Shown here: positions 48,336 through 60,300 of the stretch, one piece after another
How positions within the stretch are numbered: the stretch's first letter is position 1
Layout: every line of letters starts with the position of its first letter
Origin: Pipra filicauda
Lineage: Eukaryota; Chordata; Aves; Passeriformes; Pipridae
Assembly: GCF_003945595.2 (NCBI RefSeq)
Contig: NW_024103696.1
Span: forward strand, 1,860,001 to 1,924,000
Direction: 5' to 3'
Length of the DNA stretch: 64,000 bases
Made by a program: the position numbers and the translations under genes
Notes under the pieces: generated by a model
The model's input: only the letters and a program-made list of their open reading frames with translations
What the model was told of the DNA's origin: nothing
The model's database searches: none

Positions 48336-49400
48336 ATCACAGAATCACAGAGTCATAGAATATTCTGAGTTGGAAGGCACTCACAAGGATCATTGGGTCC
48401 GAGCTCTGCACAGGACCATCCCCAAGAGTCACATCACGTGCCTGAGGGTATTGTCCAAATGCTTCTTGAACTCTGTCAGGCTTGGTGTTGTGACCACTTC
48501 CCTGGGGAGCCTGTTCCAGTGCCCAACCACCCTCTAGGAGAAAAACTTTTTTCTCATATCTAATCAAAACTTCCTATGACACAGCTTCAGGCCATTCCCT
48601 TGGATCCTGTCCTTGGTCACCACAGAGAAGAGGTCAGTGCCTGCTCCTCCTCTTCCCCTCACAAGGACTGTAGACTGTGATGAGGTCCCATCCCTCAGTC
48701 TCCTCTTCTCCAGGCTGAACAAACCCAGTGACCTCAGCCACTCCTCATACAGCTTCCCCTCAAGGCCCTTCACCATTTTCATTGCCCTCCTTTGGATGCT
48801 CTCTAATACCTGAATATCTTTCTTATATTGTGGTACCCAAAACTTCACACAATATTCAAGGTGAGGCCACACCAGTGCAGAGCAGAGCGGGACAATCCCC
48901 TTCCTTGACTGGCTGGTGATGCTTTGTCTGACGCCCCCCAAGGACGTGGTTGGCCCTCCTGGCTTCCAGGGCACTGCTGACTCATGTTCAACTTGCTGTT
49001 TACCAGGACCCCCAGGTCCCTTTCCATGGTACTGCCTTCCAGTATCTCATTCCCCAGTCTGTACATACGTCCAGGGTTGCTCCATCCCAGGTTTAGAATC
49101 TGGCACTTTCCCTTGTTCATATGGTTGGTGATTGCCCAGTCCTCTAATTTGTCGAGGTCTCTCTGCAGGGAGTGAACAGGTGGTCCCAGTTTTGTGTCAT
49201 CTGCAAACTTTCTTAGTATTCCTTCCAGTCTGGTGTCCAAGTCATTTATGAAGATGTTGAAGAGCACAGGGCCTAAGATGGAGCCCTGTGGAACCCCATT
49301 AGTGACATGTCGCCATTCTGATGTCACCCCATTCATTATTACCCTCTGTGCTTGACCTGTGAGCCAATTGCTAACCCACCACATGATGTGTTTATGACCC
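48336..49400 (-). mobile_element. 5'-truncated CR1 LINE, best preserved in the window
   Basis: The minus strand carries about 1.07 kb of CR1. It runs from 'gggttagcaattggctcacag' at the 5' side, through the reverse-transcriptase C-terminal half, to a 3' UTR ending 'gatccttgtgagtgccttcc', AACTCAGAATATTCTATGAC and TCTGTGATTCTGTGATC at the left. The 3' end is essentially complete and the body closely follows CR1 throughout. The tail type, ATTCTGTGATTCTGTG, is the same as that on the SINE at 26.1 kb. An A-run of 16 (49426-49441) lies just beyond the 5' end on the plus strand. Confidence 0.95.
48564..49384 (-). pseudogene. CR1 reverse transcriptase C-terminal half, one frameshift
   Basis: The first frame (49384 downward) holds reverse-transcriptase motifs: VPQGSILGPVLFNIFINDLD at residues 31-50 and the catalytic KFADDTKL at 59-66 (F-A-D-D in place of Y-A-D-D, normal for this clade). 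RDLDKLEDWAI, KGKCQILNLG, ERDLGVLVNSKLNMSQQC follow. Homology leaves this frame at about 48971 and continues in the frame 48974-48564 with GVRQSITSQSRKGIVPLCSA, RPHLEYCVKFW-like (here W-P-H) and YKKDIQVLESIQRRAMKM. The N-terminal endonuclease and the first half of the RT are absent. It is a recent-looking but dead copy. Confidence 0.93.
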
Positions 49401-50091
49401 GAGTTGAACTTGAAAGTATTATATCAAAAAAAAAAAAAAAAGAATTTGGAAGATGTACCAGAAAGCTAATCTCATGCATATGTCTAGGATGCCAAACACA
49501 ACCCACTTCTTAAATGAGAAACCAGCTTACATTAACAAGGTTAAGCTATCTCACTGCCTTACATGCAGTAAGTGAAAACGTGGGGCAGTAACAAACTCTG
49601 GAAGTGAGAGGCTGATCATATTATTGCTCAAGACCCAGAGAGCATTAAAGAACATCAGTATGATGCCCTCTACTGATGTCCATTTATGATGTAGACCTCT
49701 TAAACAACCTTAAAATTATTGCTGTGTTTGGCCATACTAGTCATCCTTGTGAACCTAGAAGGAATACTTTTTGATGAAATTATTATCCAGTAATGATTCA
49801 CTTTTACCCCTTTCTCTTATGTCAGTTGGTTGAATGTCATGCAGTTGCTATTCCTAATCATAGATTTTGATGAAGAAGTTACACTTCTTCATAAAATCTA
49901 TCTATTAGGAATAGCCAATTGAGTCTCCACGGAGTTCTTCCATTTATTTTCAATAAATTAAAAATACTAAAAAGAATAGTTTTCCTATGTGCATCCCCAG
50001 TCTCCTATCAGGATTATAAAAATTTATACATGAAATTTCATAATTTCAAAATGCACCTGACTAATTGAGAACTTCTTTTTGCCAGCATGAG
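49401..50091. other. AT-rich DNA with a long hairpin
   Basis: This holds the 16-base A-run (49426-49441) and the inverted repeat at 49842-49921 described separately. No gene recognised. Confidence 0.6.
49842..49921. repeat. Near-perfect 80-bp inverted repeat with 3-base loop
   Basis: The left arm, 49842-49879, reads cagttgctattcctaat and then 'catagattttgatgaagaagt'. The right arm, 49883-49921, is its reverse complement apart from about four single-base indels or substitutions. The central three bases are tac. An RNA or single-stranded DNA copy would fold into a stem of about 36 pairs. No promoter or conserved family is visible. Confidence 0.88.
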
Positions 50092-50097
50092 GGTTCC

Positions 50098-50558
50098 TGC
50101 GAAGGAGCAAGATTCAGGACGGGAGGGGTTCCAGGCGTGGAGAAAGACATACAGCAATTGACAGGACTTTATTATATGGACTTTCCCGTTATTATGTGGT
50201 TTCAGATATGTGTATCACATTGTGCCCACACTACACAGTGCACAGCCTGGGCATGCCCGGGCTTGCCACGAGTTTGCCTGCTCCCTGCTTCCCTGTTCCC
50301 CTCTCTGATAGGCTGGAGAAGCTGCAGAGAGGAGACAGTTACCATTCACCCTTTCCTTCCCCAGTTCCTCCCACGTTCCTCCCCCTTTGCCTGTGTCCCT
50401 ATCCCGATTTGTTCCCCCGTTTGTCTGTCTCATGCTCCACCCCATGTTCTAGCCCTTTCCCTGTCTGAACTCATAAAAATCTGGTGCACACCTCAATAAA
50501 GTATTCCATCTATACCTCTACCTTGACTCCGGACCCATCTCGCCCTCGGACCATGGCA
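50098..50558 (+). mobile_element. ERVK-like solo LTR, copy 3, inverted relative to copy 2
   Basis: It begins TGCGAAGGAGCAAGATTC at 50098 and ends CTCGGACCATGGCA at 50558. GGTTCC flanks it exactly at 50092-50097 and 50559-50564. Promoter-like CATAAAAA lies near 50472, and AATAAA at 50495-50500 is followed by 'gtattccatc', as in the other two copies. A pyrimidine-rich U3 segment (about 50277-50400) is the complement of the purine-rich part of copy 2. Unlike copy 2 it carries the terminal TGGCA inside the duplication. Frames of 144 and 90 codons here are LTR by-products. Confidence 0.93.
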
Positions 50559-50564
50559 GGTTCC

Positions 50565-51864
50565 CATCTGGCATTCAACTGAGGTTTTTTTTCATTGTTG
50601 TTTTCAGCGTAAATAAATAAACTAACAAATAACTTCCTGTTTTCTCAAAGACACTTAGAGAAAAACTTAGTTAGCAGTTCTTACAAAGATTCCTAAGACT
50701 CTTTTGCCACAGAATTTGACATTTTAATCCCTGTGTAAGGATTATTTTATAAAAGAAACCCCAATTGCTGTTATTACTTTAGAAAAAGATGACCAGAAAG
50801 AAATTCAGTGAGCACTGCAAATACCCATGAACATTTCCAGTGCTGAAACTTAGAGGGTTAGTATGGCAGTTTCTTTTAGATAGTTAGATGACTGTACAGC
50901 ACTGCTGTTCTGCTGATGTGTAGTCACACTGACAGTATAACAGTAAAAGTGCAGTCATCTCTTTGACTCGCTCTTTGAAGGATGAGAGACAATTATAGGA
51001 GGGCCTGAAAGATTTCATTACTGTAAGAGCACCTACTGCACTGACTCAGGAGAGGTAGCTGAATCTTTCTAACCTATCCATAGGACTGTACTATACCTCA
51101 CTGGTGGAGCAGAGATACAATTACAGATACCAAGATCTGGATATAAGGTTTAAAGAGGGATATGTCAGTAAAAAAGTCTATTTTAAAAATTAGTCAATTT
51201 AAACCAAAACAAAACCTGATAAGTAGACAATATCCCTTTAATGGGAAACAGCAGCAGTATTCAAGCACAACTATTTCATTCTAAAAGTAATAAACGTGAG
51301 GAATAAGTTGTCAGGTAAGCCCACTGAAGCACATACTATAAATGAATTTAAGAGACAGCTAGAAGTTTTTATAGAGCTAGAGGGGAAATTAAAGACAGTG
51401 ACAAAGCAGTAAGACTAGGCTGAACTAACATATAAAAGACAAGTTTTCCGGTTCTTCTCTCCAGCATTTCTTTATGTTCATTACAAAGTGTATCTGATAC
51501 TTGTTATTTATGTTAGAGAAAGGCAGAAAAAAATGAAGCTGTTTCAAGTACATTATCCCAAAGGTCCCAGAAACTTTACCTTCACTTCACTTATGGGCAG
51601 AAAAAATTAAAAAAAGAGTAATGAAGTTGAAACCTTGACTTTACCTAATTTGACATGCTATGAGGCTAACAGTGAATAAAGAAACACTGGTAGGTCATAG
51701 GGGAGAAAACAAAAAGGATATGGCTGATTCTACCTCTCTCACATTGTGTTGAGTCATATTTTGTGCATTAATTTTCATTCTGCTGGATTGTAAGAGTCCT
51801 AGAACTGCATTATACTTCTTCCCATTGGGCCTGATCCAGCTTTCATTGAAGTCAGAATGACTTT

Positions 51865-51896
<32 letters not shown>

Positions 51897-54800
51897 AAGC
51901 TATATATAGCAGGAATTTTCAAAGTATTTCACTTACCAGAACCAATTATGCAAAAGTTTTAGGAGCTTGTGCAGCTTCAATTTGAATACTTCTTTGCTTT
52001 TTATAAAATTTATTTTCTAGACTAAAAAAGTCTAAAAATATTTCTGATTAGTACTTCTTTTTCCATTGTAAGGGGAAATAAAAAGGGGAACTTTGAAAGT
52101 TAAGCTTTGTCATTTGTTCATGTCTCAAGCAACTCTAAAAAAAAGAGCTTTTCTTAACTGACAGTTTTGGGATTAGAATATAATAATAATTCCATACTCT
52201 TCAGGTTTTGCTGCTGAAATTTGACACCTACAATGATTTTGTGTGTTTAGGATTTATATATCCACACAAGTGACTGCTAGTGAAATGACTTACCTGTATA
52301 TAGATATACAGATGATAAAACTTGAGCACATGATTCTTAATACTTTTGACATGTCTGTCTCAAGCTTGCTAGCAATAAAATATATACATAAAAATCAGAA
52401 TTTATGCCTATAGATATTTGCTCACATTTATTGTAGCTCGTATATTACATTCAGCAGTAAATAGTTTTGGCAATATACACAAATACTGTTTTTCCACATG
52501 GAATTAAAATCATATCTGTTGGACTGTTTTTGTTGAACACTGAAGTGAAGCATTCAACTAAACATGTTAAACAAATTCATTTTTATAACTGAATGTTTGT
52601 ATGTTTGATAAGCAGCAAAATTATACCTTAGCTTATAAACGGCAAGAAAACTAAAAAGGGAGGAAAATGTGAGCTCTGAATTTGAGTTTTTATCACCCAG
52701 ATTCAATAGATTTGCTTTCAGTTCTATGGTCCAAAGCACAACATATAAGAGCTGTAATAGTCATTTATAGCTGGGTATTGCACATCTTTAAACCTCATGA
52801 TGCTACTTGATAGCTGTCTAACAGTATTTTGATGATAGAGTGTGATGCTGAAACTTAGGATGGCTTGAGATAGTGGCAGAAGGGTCTAAAATGTCAAGTG
52901 GGGATTGGCATAATTATGAGCCCTCCAAGCACTTCTGCAGATAATAAATTCACAGTGACAAGAAACGTGGAGATTGGCCTTTCGAGACTGCAGTCCAGTC
53001 ACTACAGTAAGAGTCTTCATCTTACTAGAGGATCTAACACAAAACAGGAATTACTGGCTGCTACTTTAACAAAAAATAATGTTCCAAAGATTTAGATATT
53101 AATTACTTCAAAATTATAGCAAAATTATACAAAAATTTTTGGCAAATTGGTATACATTTCTTGTTCATAGTTTAACTTCAGGATATATTATCTGGTTTTT
53201 AGATTTTGAGTGTTCTGAGTCTAGCTGATGGTTACCATTTAATTTTGTGAGATCATATTTCACATTTCACCAGGAAAAGTGGCTATAGAGTTATGTTTTC
53301 TCACTCAAAATCCTATTCTTGATAATTTCATTTTTTTCAGTGTACATAAATAAACACACATTTTTGCATTGATAACACACCTCTTCAATAGAACACATAT
53401 ATTAACCTGATTTTGAGAATATGTGCAAGACAAATATGATGTTTCCGATTGTTTAAGCCACAATTTACAGGCAGCAAGATGCAAAAGAAACAGGGGAAAC
53501 AGTAAAGAACTCAGGTACTGGAGATATATTTATCAGATTAATTCGAATGCATGAGACAGATCTGTCAAATTTAGTTCTTGATTAGGGTAGGAATTTTATC
53601 TCAGCAGAAATCATCCCAAATCTCTGAAATAAAGGGAGAAATGCACTTTACAGTGCTGTAGTGATAACTATGAGAAGCTGGCAAAGAACAAACTGAGAGG
53701 AGATACAAGCAGATGGCTCTATGTTATCTCCAGAGAGTTGTTCAAATAATTTAAAATCTCCCTCAGGAGTTATTCTTCTTTGCCTCTGATTGTGAAGGAA
53801 GCACCAGCCACATGCTAATGTCTAAGCTAAGGACCTTGAGTGAATCAACATCCATCACGTGAAAGTATATTAGAACATTGTCCAAATATTGTCTAAAATC
53901 TTCCTCAAATATGTGGAGATTCTTTTTTTGCTTTGTTTGATGGTTTGTTGTTGTTTTTTTTTGTTTGGTTGGTTGGTGTTGTTTTGGCTTTGTTTTAGTT
54001 TGTTGGGCTTTTTTGCATAGAAAGGGTCTACATATTAGCTTTAAACAGAATTTGAGGGTTTAGTAAATGAGATCATCTGAGGGCTATGTTAACGTCTCTG
54101 AAAACCTGTGAAAGGACAGTTTAAGATCATAAAATAAAGAGCTTAGAAAAAAATAATTCTTTAACAAAGCTCTTCTGGACGTAAATAAATAGATTGTGAC
54201 CACATGTTGCAGACTCCAGTTATGGGAAAAAATGTAATATACAGCCATATATATTTCTTATGCAGATGTGACCTTGAAATCAGTTGGTACTGCCTCCATT
54301 TAATGTTATTTCATCTCTATGGGCTCACCATTGTCTTTTTATACAGGTTTCCCAAACATAAGCACACATTATTTTGAAATCAAGCTTTCTTGACCGTGTA
54401 AGATGCAATGTCACTGTGTTCATAGGTGTAAAGTCCAGTAATCGTTTATGTATGTTCTTACCTCTAATAAATCATTCAGATTTCAGCAATTTAACTAATA
54501 CAGTTAATTTGAGTTGTCATACATTTTTGCTTGCATATATTTTTATTTTATTTTAAAACTCTGGAATCAGTGCAGGCCTCACTTTGTTTTAAACTAGAAC
54601 CACAAAATATGAACAAAATTAAAATTGCTCGGTCACTTAGAGCATGAATAATATCTTGTTAGATATACTGGCAGATTATTTTCTGCACACTCTAATTTCA
54701 AACTATATTACAACTTCCATGTTTGTGATTGTTTGTTATCTACTTTCATTGCATTTAGAATATAGAGTGAAATAAAGGTAATAGAAATTCTGAATATGTG

Positions 54801-56825
54801 AAAATACATTGATGACATTGAATTAACTTGTCATAAAAGTGTTTAAACTTTAGATACCCACTGTGGACATAAATTATTGTCACTTTCAATTAGGAGCTGT
54901 GTATTATTAACATCTTCTAAGGATTTTAGTTTGATTTGATAATAAATGAGATAAATGTATTAAGTTAAGCAAACAATAACAGGTCATTAAAGTAAGAAAA
55001 AATATTTACTTGTATTTAAACTCCTATATATAGATATGTTTGTTCTAAAATATATAATATAGTTTAATAATAAATTAGAGAAAGAAGGAAAAATGAGGCC
55101 TCTCCTGGAAGTGGGCATGTTTCATGGTGTTGTCAAATACAATTTTTGTAATGGGCATAACGCTTGTGACACACACTTACATAATTCTTTGCTAGCAGAT
55201 AAAATTGCCAGTTTGAATAACTAATACTTAAAGCAATGCGACCAGTAGTTGCTCCTAGAGTACTTGTTTAGAGAGGTGTTCCGTATTTCATTCCTAGAAA
55301 AGATCACTCCAAGAAAGCAATAATAAAAGGGGGGAAATTAGAATTTCTTAAAATCTCCTGTCTCTTACTCCATTTGTTTTAATAACATAGTCCCACATAG
55401 ATTTTTATGTAGGTGGAAAAAATAGCTTTCCAGAGCACTGAGGTTCCTTGTCTTTAGCACAGCTGCATTTGAATTTTCATTTCATATGCAGGGGAAAAAA
55501 ACAAAAAAGAAACAAACAAACAAAAAGCATCCAAAAAAAACTTGAGCACATTCGTCTGGAGGAAAGTAACTCAACAGTGACATCATCAAAGGGATCCACA
55601 ATCAGGGTGGTACTTATTTCATGTACTTCTGGACATCTAACAGAAAAATGTCAGGCCACAGTTGTGCCTCTCATTTTCTCCCCAGTCTGACAAGAAACAG
55701 ATGCCTGCGGTGATGATTCACTCTATCTGCATCAAAGTCTGAGACACCAAGAATAAATCTCTCTCTGCAGATGCTTTTCTGTAACCATTTGATGGGGAGA
55801 GACCGTGAAGACTTATCTGTGGGTTCTAGAGCACTAACCTAACCTGTAATACCGAAGGTCTAAATCACATCAGATGTCTAATTTAACCAAAGAAATTTAG
55901 ATTAAATTAACTTTATCCTAAATTATCACTCCTTGTTGGGAAAGAAAAAAAATCTTTAAAAAAGAAGACTGAGATTCCTCAGTCCTGCTAATATTTTTAG
56001 AAAAATAAATCAAAAAGTATTAATATAAACATAGAGAGAGGTGTCAAGTCTACCAAAACTTTAGAAGGCAAATTCAAGGTATGTATATGTAGGAATATCT
56101 ACATTCTCTTTCACACAGCTACTTTGTGGTTCTCAGTGCGAGGAGACTCTCAATACTTGTTTCAAATAACTTAAAACAATGCAAGAGCCATGGTTTTGAA
56201 ATGCCACAAACAGCTTAGTGTTATCACACAGAGGTATAATGATTGTCTCCATAAAATATGATTACAAATGAATCTTGCTACTTACATGTGCCCTCCTTTC
56301 TGCTTTGTGTCTGTTCAGAGTAGTTTTAAAGCGTATGTCAAACCAGTAACGTAATGAAGTAATAATAGCTTCTCACATACTGACAGCCACCAGGAAGTTA
56401 TGTAAGGTAGTAAAAAACAGGACTTTATTCACTCACCAAAACTGCTTCAAAAGATTGTTAATTATCATTACACTATTTTTATTTTGCCTAAGGGATAAAA
56501 GTGATGAGATATTACTCTGTAACAATCTAATCTTTTGGGTCAGTTAAAAAAGGTTTTTTTAAATGGACTACATTTGTGCTCAAAAATTCCTAGAATTTTG
56601 TACCTTTTATGACTGTAAATGTGCTTTGCAGTTATGCTCAGTCTTCAAAGGCAATATTTAGAGCACCAGTTTGGATATCTTTATTTTTTAATTATTTAAT
56701 CTTTCCTTAAAGATCCTGTATGCAAATTCTTCATTATAGAGACTCTGGTGTCAAATAGAAGTCAGGTAAATTTGATTTGCAGTGGTTTGCCATTTTTATA
56801 CTCCACTTCCTGAAATACGTCCATG
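50565..56825. other. AT-rich DNA, no recognised gene
   Basis: A TA/CA microsatellite lies at about 51867-51898, GT-rich simple sequence at 53931-54010, and an A-rich tract at 55494-55540. Frames at 52898-53095, 54374-54556 and 55448-55690 show no family. No further repeats recognised. Confidence 0.5.
51867..51898. repeat. TA-dinucleotide microsatellite
   Basis: An interrupted run of TA units with one TACATA interruption. The 75-codon frame across it, with alternating Ile and Tyr, is produced by the repeat. Confidence 0.9.
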
Positions 56826-56830
56826 TCTTT

Positions 56831-57369
56831 TGTGCTGGTTTAAGAGTTAACCAGCAGGGGAAATGAACTCAACTCAAAGGAGAGATTATAAGTCAGAATA
56901 ACAATTTATTAAAATAATACAGTAAGTACAATCATACAAGCAAACAATTGGTCTTAACCCACAAAACCCAAATGTATAACCCAGCACCCTGGGGCATGAA
57001 CAAAGTGGTGTTCCTTGGGCCCCGCTTGAGTCCAAAGTAAAGGGAGAGGGGAAAAACCCTGCTGGTGGGAGAGCTGTTGCAGTCTGGTTGAGAGCGATGA
57101 GCTGCAGTCTTCCTCTGGATCCCACGAGTGGTAGAAAAGTTCTGAAACTCCAGGTTTATATATTCTCCAGTTCAGGCAGGAATGGTCAATCCTTTCCTCA
57201 GAGTGGAGAATTCCATAAAAGGGTATGAGGACAGGAACATCCCCCCCACAGGCAGCCCCCCCCCCCCCAACAACAGTTTCTGGGATATGGCATGGAGGGC
57301 CATAGAATACACAGTTTTGGGCTATACCTATCCAGTGATGAATCGGTCCCAGTTGTTCTAACTAGGACA
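56831..57369 (-). mobile_element. 539-bp solo LTR with exact 5-bp target-site duplication
   Basis: The plus strand starts TGTGCTGGTTTAAGAG at 56831 and ends GTTCTAACTAGGACA at 57369. TCTTT flanks it exactly at 56826-56830 and 57370-57374. On the minus strand a TATATAAA box (57155-57162) precedes the polyadenylation signal AATAAA (56905-56910), which fixes the orientation. The U3 region has two C-runs on the plus strand (57241-57247 and 57258-57268), i.e. G-runs in LTR sense. The ends and 5-bp duplication suggest an ERVL-like family. No internal retroviral sequence. The 79-codon frame at 56886-57125 lies inside it. Confidence 0.92.
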
Positions 57370-57374
57370 TCTTT

Positions 57375-60300
57375 TAAAACCTACTTTGAGTAATTTGGAA
57401 TGTCTTTTGTGCATACAGTTGTGTTATTACTCAGTTATGTTCAGAGGCATGTAGCCAAATAAAGCCAGCCTGGTCTTAGTAATCTTAGATCATGTAAGAG
57501 TCCACATCTTGTGGAGAGAGAAGCCTGTAGGAAAGATTATGATACATTTGAAGCTGCATTATTATTCTTAGCTGATTGAAGTATTCATCGCAAGACATGT
57601 ATTTGCTGACTGTGGCCCTTTATTCTGTCTCTCTGAACAGATGGATATTTGTATACATTTTTTCCTCAGGACTACTCCACTAGTTTCTGCAAATATATTT
57701 GAGCTTTAGGATTTTTTTATAAACTCCAGCAGAATATTCAGTCTCTAGTATAATATTTGCAATACACTATTTAAGATTTGATTGGTCTCTAGATCAATGT
57801 AATTCTTGCACTCCAAAATTTTCAGACTAGTGGGACTTAATGTTTAAGCTTACCTCCTGCTCAGAACAGGGATATTCTTTACCCAGAGCAGCATTAGAGC
57901 TGAGCTCAGAATGAGGAGAATGCATATGAGCTTTTATCAAATACTAACTTTTTTTGTGTAATGTATTTTAGTTTGCTTCTCTTAAAACAATATTATATCT
58001 GTTCTTTTTTAAAGAATGATGTTGAATGATGGAGAGGCAGTAATACCACCTTTCTGAGTTCTTTATAAGGCTGGCAACCAAAACCAAACAGATCTGTCCA
58101 TCCCTAGCTTTCACTGCACATGTAACTGTAGGGGATCCATTTATCTGCATGCTGAATGAGTGAAGCAACCCAGACTATTTATGGTCCACTGTGCAGTTTA
58201 GCCCAGACGCTTGACTTTAAAACAGAGGATGTCTGAATCAAACTTGGACAAGTGCAAGTGCAAATGAAACTGAGTTTGTCAGGTTACTTTGAGAGATTCG
58301 CCCTTCTCTGTGTCTGTGCAGATAAATTTGCCATCATGGGATCCAGAGTGTGCCATTCATGAATTTTTTTTCGTTTTATTTTCTCTTTTGTTAATACTTT
58401 TTTAACTTTCATTTTTAGCAGTATTATCTGTGACAAAAAAACCCTATATTACTTTTGCAACAACTGCCATCAAAAGAATGTATTTTAACACCTACAACTG
58501 GTAGTTATTGGTAAATTTTAATTTCTGTTAACAGTAGTATTTCTTTTTTAGTGAAGGCTCTGGCAGCTTTATCCACATTAAATATTCTCATTCATTTCAG
58601 CAGTTTTATTTCTCCAACAAATTAATTCTCAGATATAATATCAGAACTATGCATTTTTTATACAGCAATTAAAATAAAAAATATGTTACAAAACAATCAT
58701 TAAAGAAAGAAAAAGAGAAAAATACAGAGGTTGTAGGCTTTAGAGAACATATTATCAAATTTATTTCTAAGTCTACAGACAGATTTTCATTATCACAACA
58801 GTATCTAAGAGAACCAAGCAATACCATGACTGTATTTTGCCAAGTGCTACAGTGCTACATGAAGACAAGGAAAGAGACTCTAGAAAAACTAATGGGCTAA
58901 GAGACACCTGACTAATTAAAAAAAGGTGTGTTTTCTTTCCTGATTCATAATGCATGAGATGATGTCAACTACCTATGGGATAAAAACCATCTGATGAAAA
59001 TTAGTAGCAAAAATGCTAATTTGTTGGAATACATTGCATCTTTATTAGTGTAATGCCTTGACTTCAATAGCCTAGCTTCAATAGTAAAATTTCTATTATA
59101 GTTAATAAAGTTATAAATTACAGCTCATTTCTTCTGAGTTAACTACTAGAGAAAGATGGCTACCTGTAAAATATACATAAGGTTGCTGTAGCCCCATTTG
59201 TACAGCTGTCATTTCAGACTCTGAGGGAATAAAGGTATTTTTGCAAAAAGTGTTAGCCATTCATAGATTTTTATCACAATTTTTACATCCTCAAAAGTGA
59301 AAATTGATGTCCTTGAAAGTTTTTTTGGAAGCCTAAAACTCCTAACGATATTCAAATACCAACAGGAGTTGTTTCAGTGTATCTGTCTTTCTGAAACCAA
59401 GATTGGAGACCATGTAAGAAATGATCAGGAAAGCTGCCATTCTGATGTATTCAGTGAAAAAAATTTACTACTTCATAACTGCATTTATCTTTGAGGTTCT
59501 GTCAAAAATGTTTAGTTAACTACTAGCATTCTAGGCTAGAGAACTTCTTGTCATTTTGAGCATCAGCTGGCTCTCATGTAGGCATGCAAAAAGGAATAAA
59601 CTATAGGATATTTTTCTTGTAGAATTTCAGTTATTGAACATTATAACTTCTGTTTCTCTACCTTCAAGGGGTGACAAGTACTTTTAATAACAACTACCAC
59701 TGTGTGCTTCATTAATTCTGAAATTTTATGTAAAAATTTCCTTATTTGAAGCAATTAACCTTGTACAAAGTAATTAAACTCATTAAAAAAATCTAACTAA
59801 TTTTTGATTTCAATGATTATATCTCTGTCATGTTTTGAATTTCTGATGCAATTTTAGAAATAATTAGAATAAATAACAATACTTTTTTCTAAAATTGTAT
59901 CTGATATAGATTTTGTAATGCTAAAAAAATAAATAACTCCAGAAGTAGGTAATGCTGGCACCAATAAAAAACCAAACACACATAAACCCCCAAAAAAACC
60001 AAATAAACCCACAGGAATATAAATACTAGACAAAGTAAAAGCACAAATAATTAAGGGATAAAAGTGTTTCTTAAACGCATTGACCACAAGACTTAATTAA
60101 TGAGTCTAAGCACAGCAAGTTTTTCCAGTCCAAAACCACATTTTTGTAAAACACATTAAGATTTTTAAATCTAAATGATCGAGGCCATGCCATTTTCACA
60201 GTTTTGAATAGAAAGTTTTTATTTAATCAGTTACAAAGAGACTAAATTTCATATTGCTGGTAAAAAGTTTTTATTGGTAAAATTAAACCCCAAATGTTTA

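Noticed and set aside
51867..51898. Coding frame rich in Ile and Tyr
   Set aside because: Produced by a TA microsatellite.
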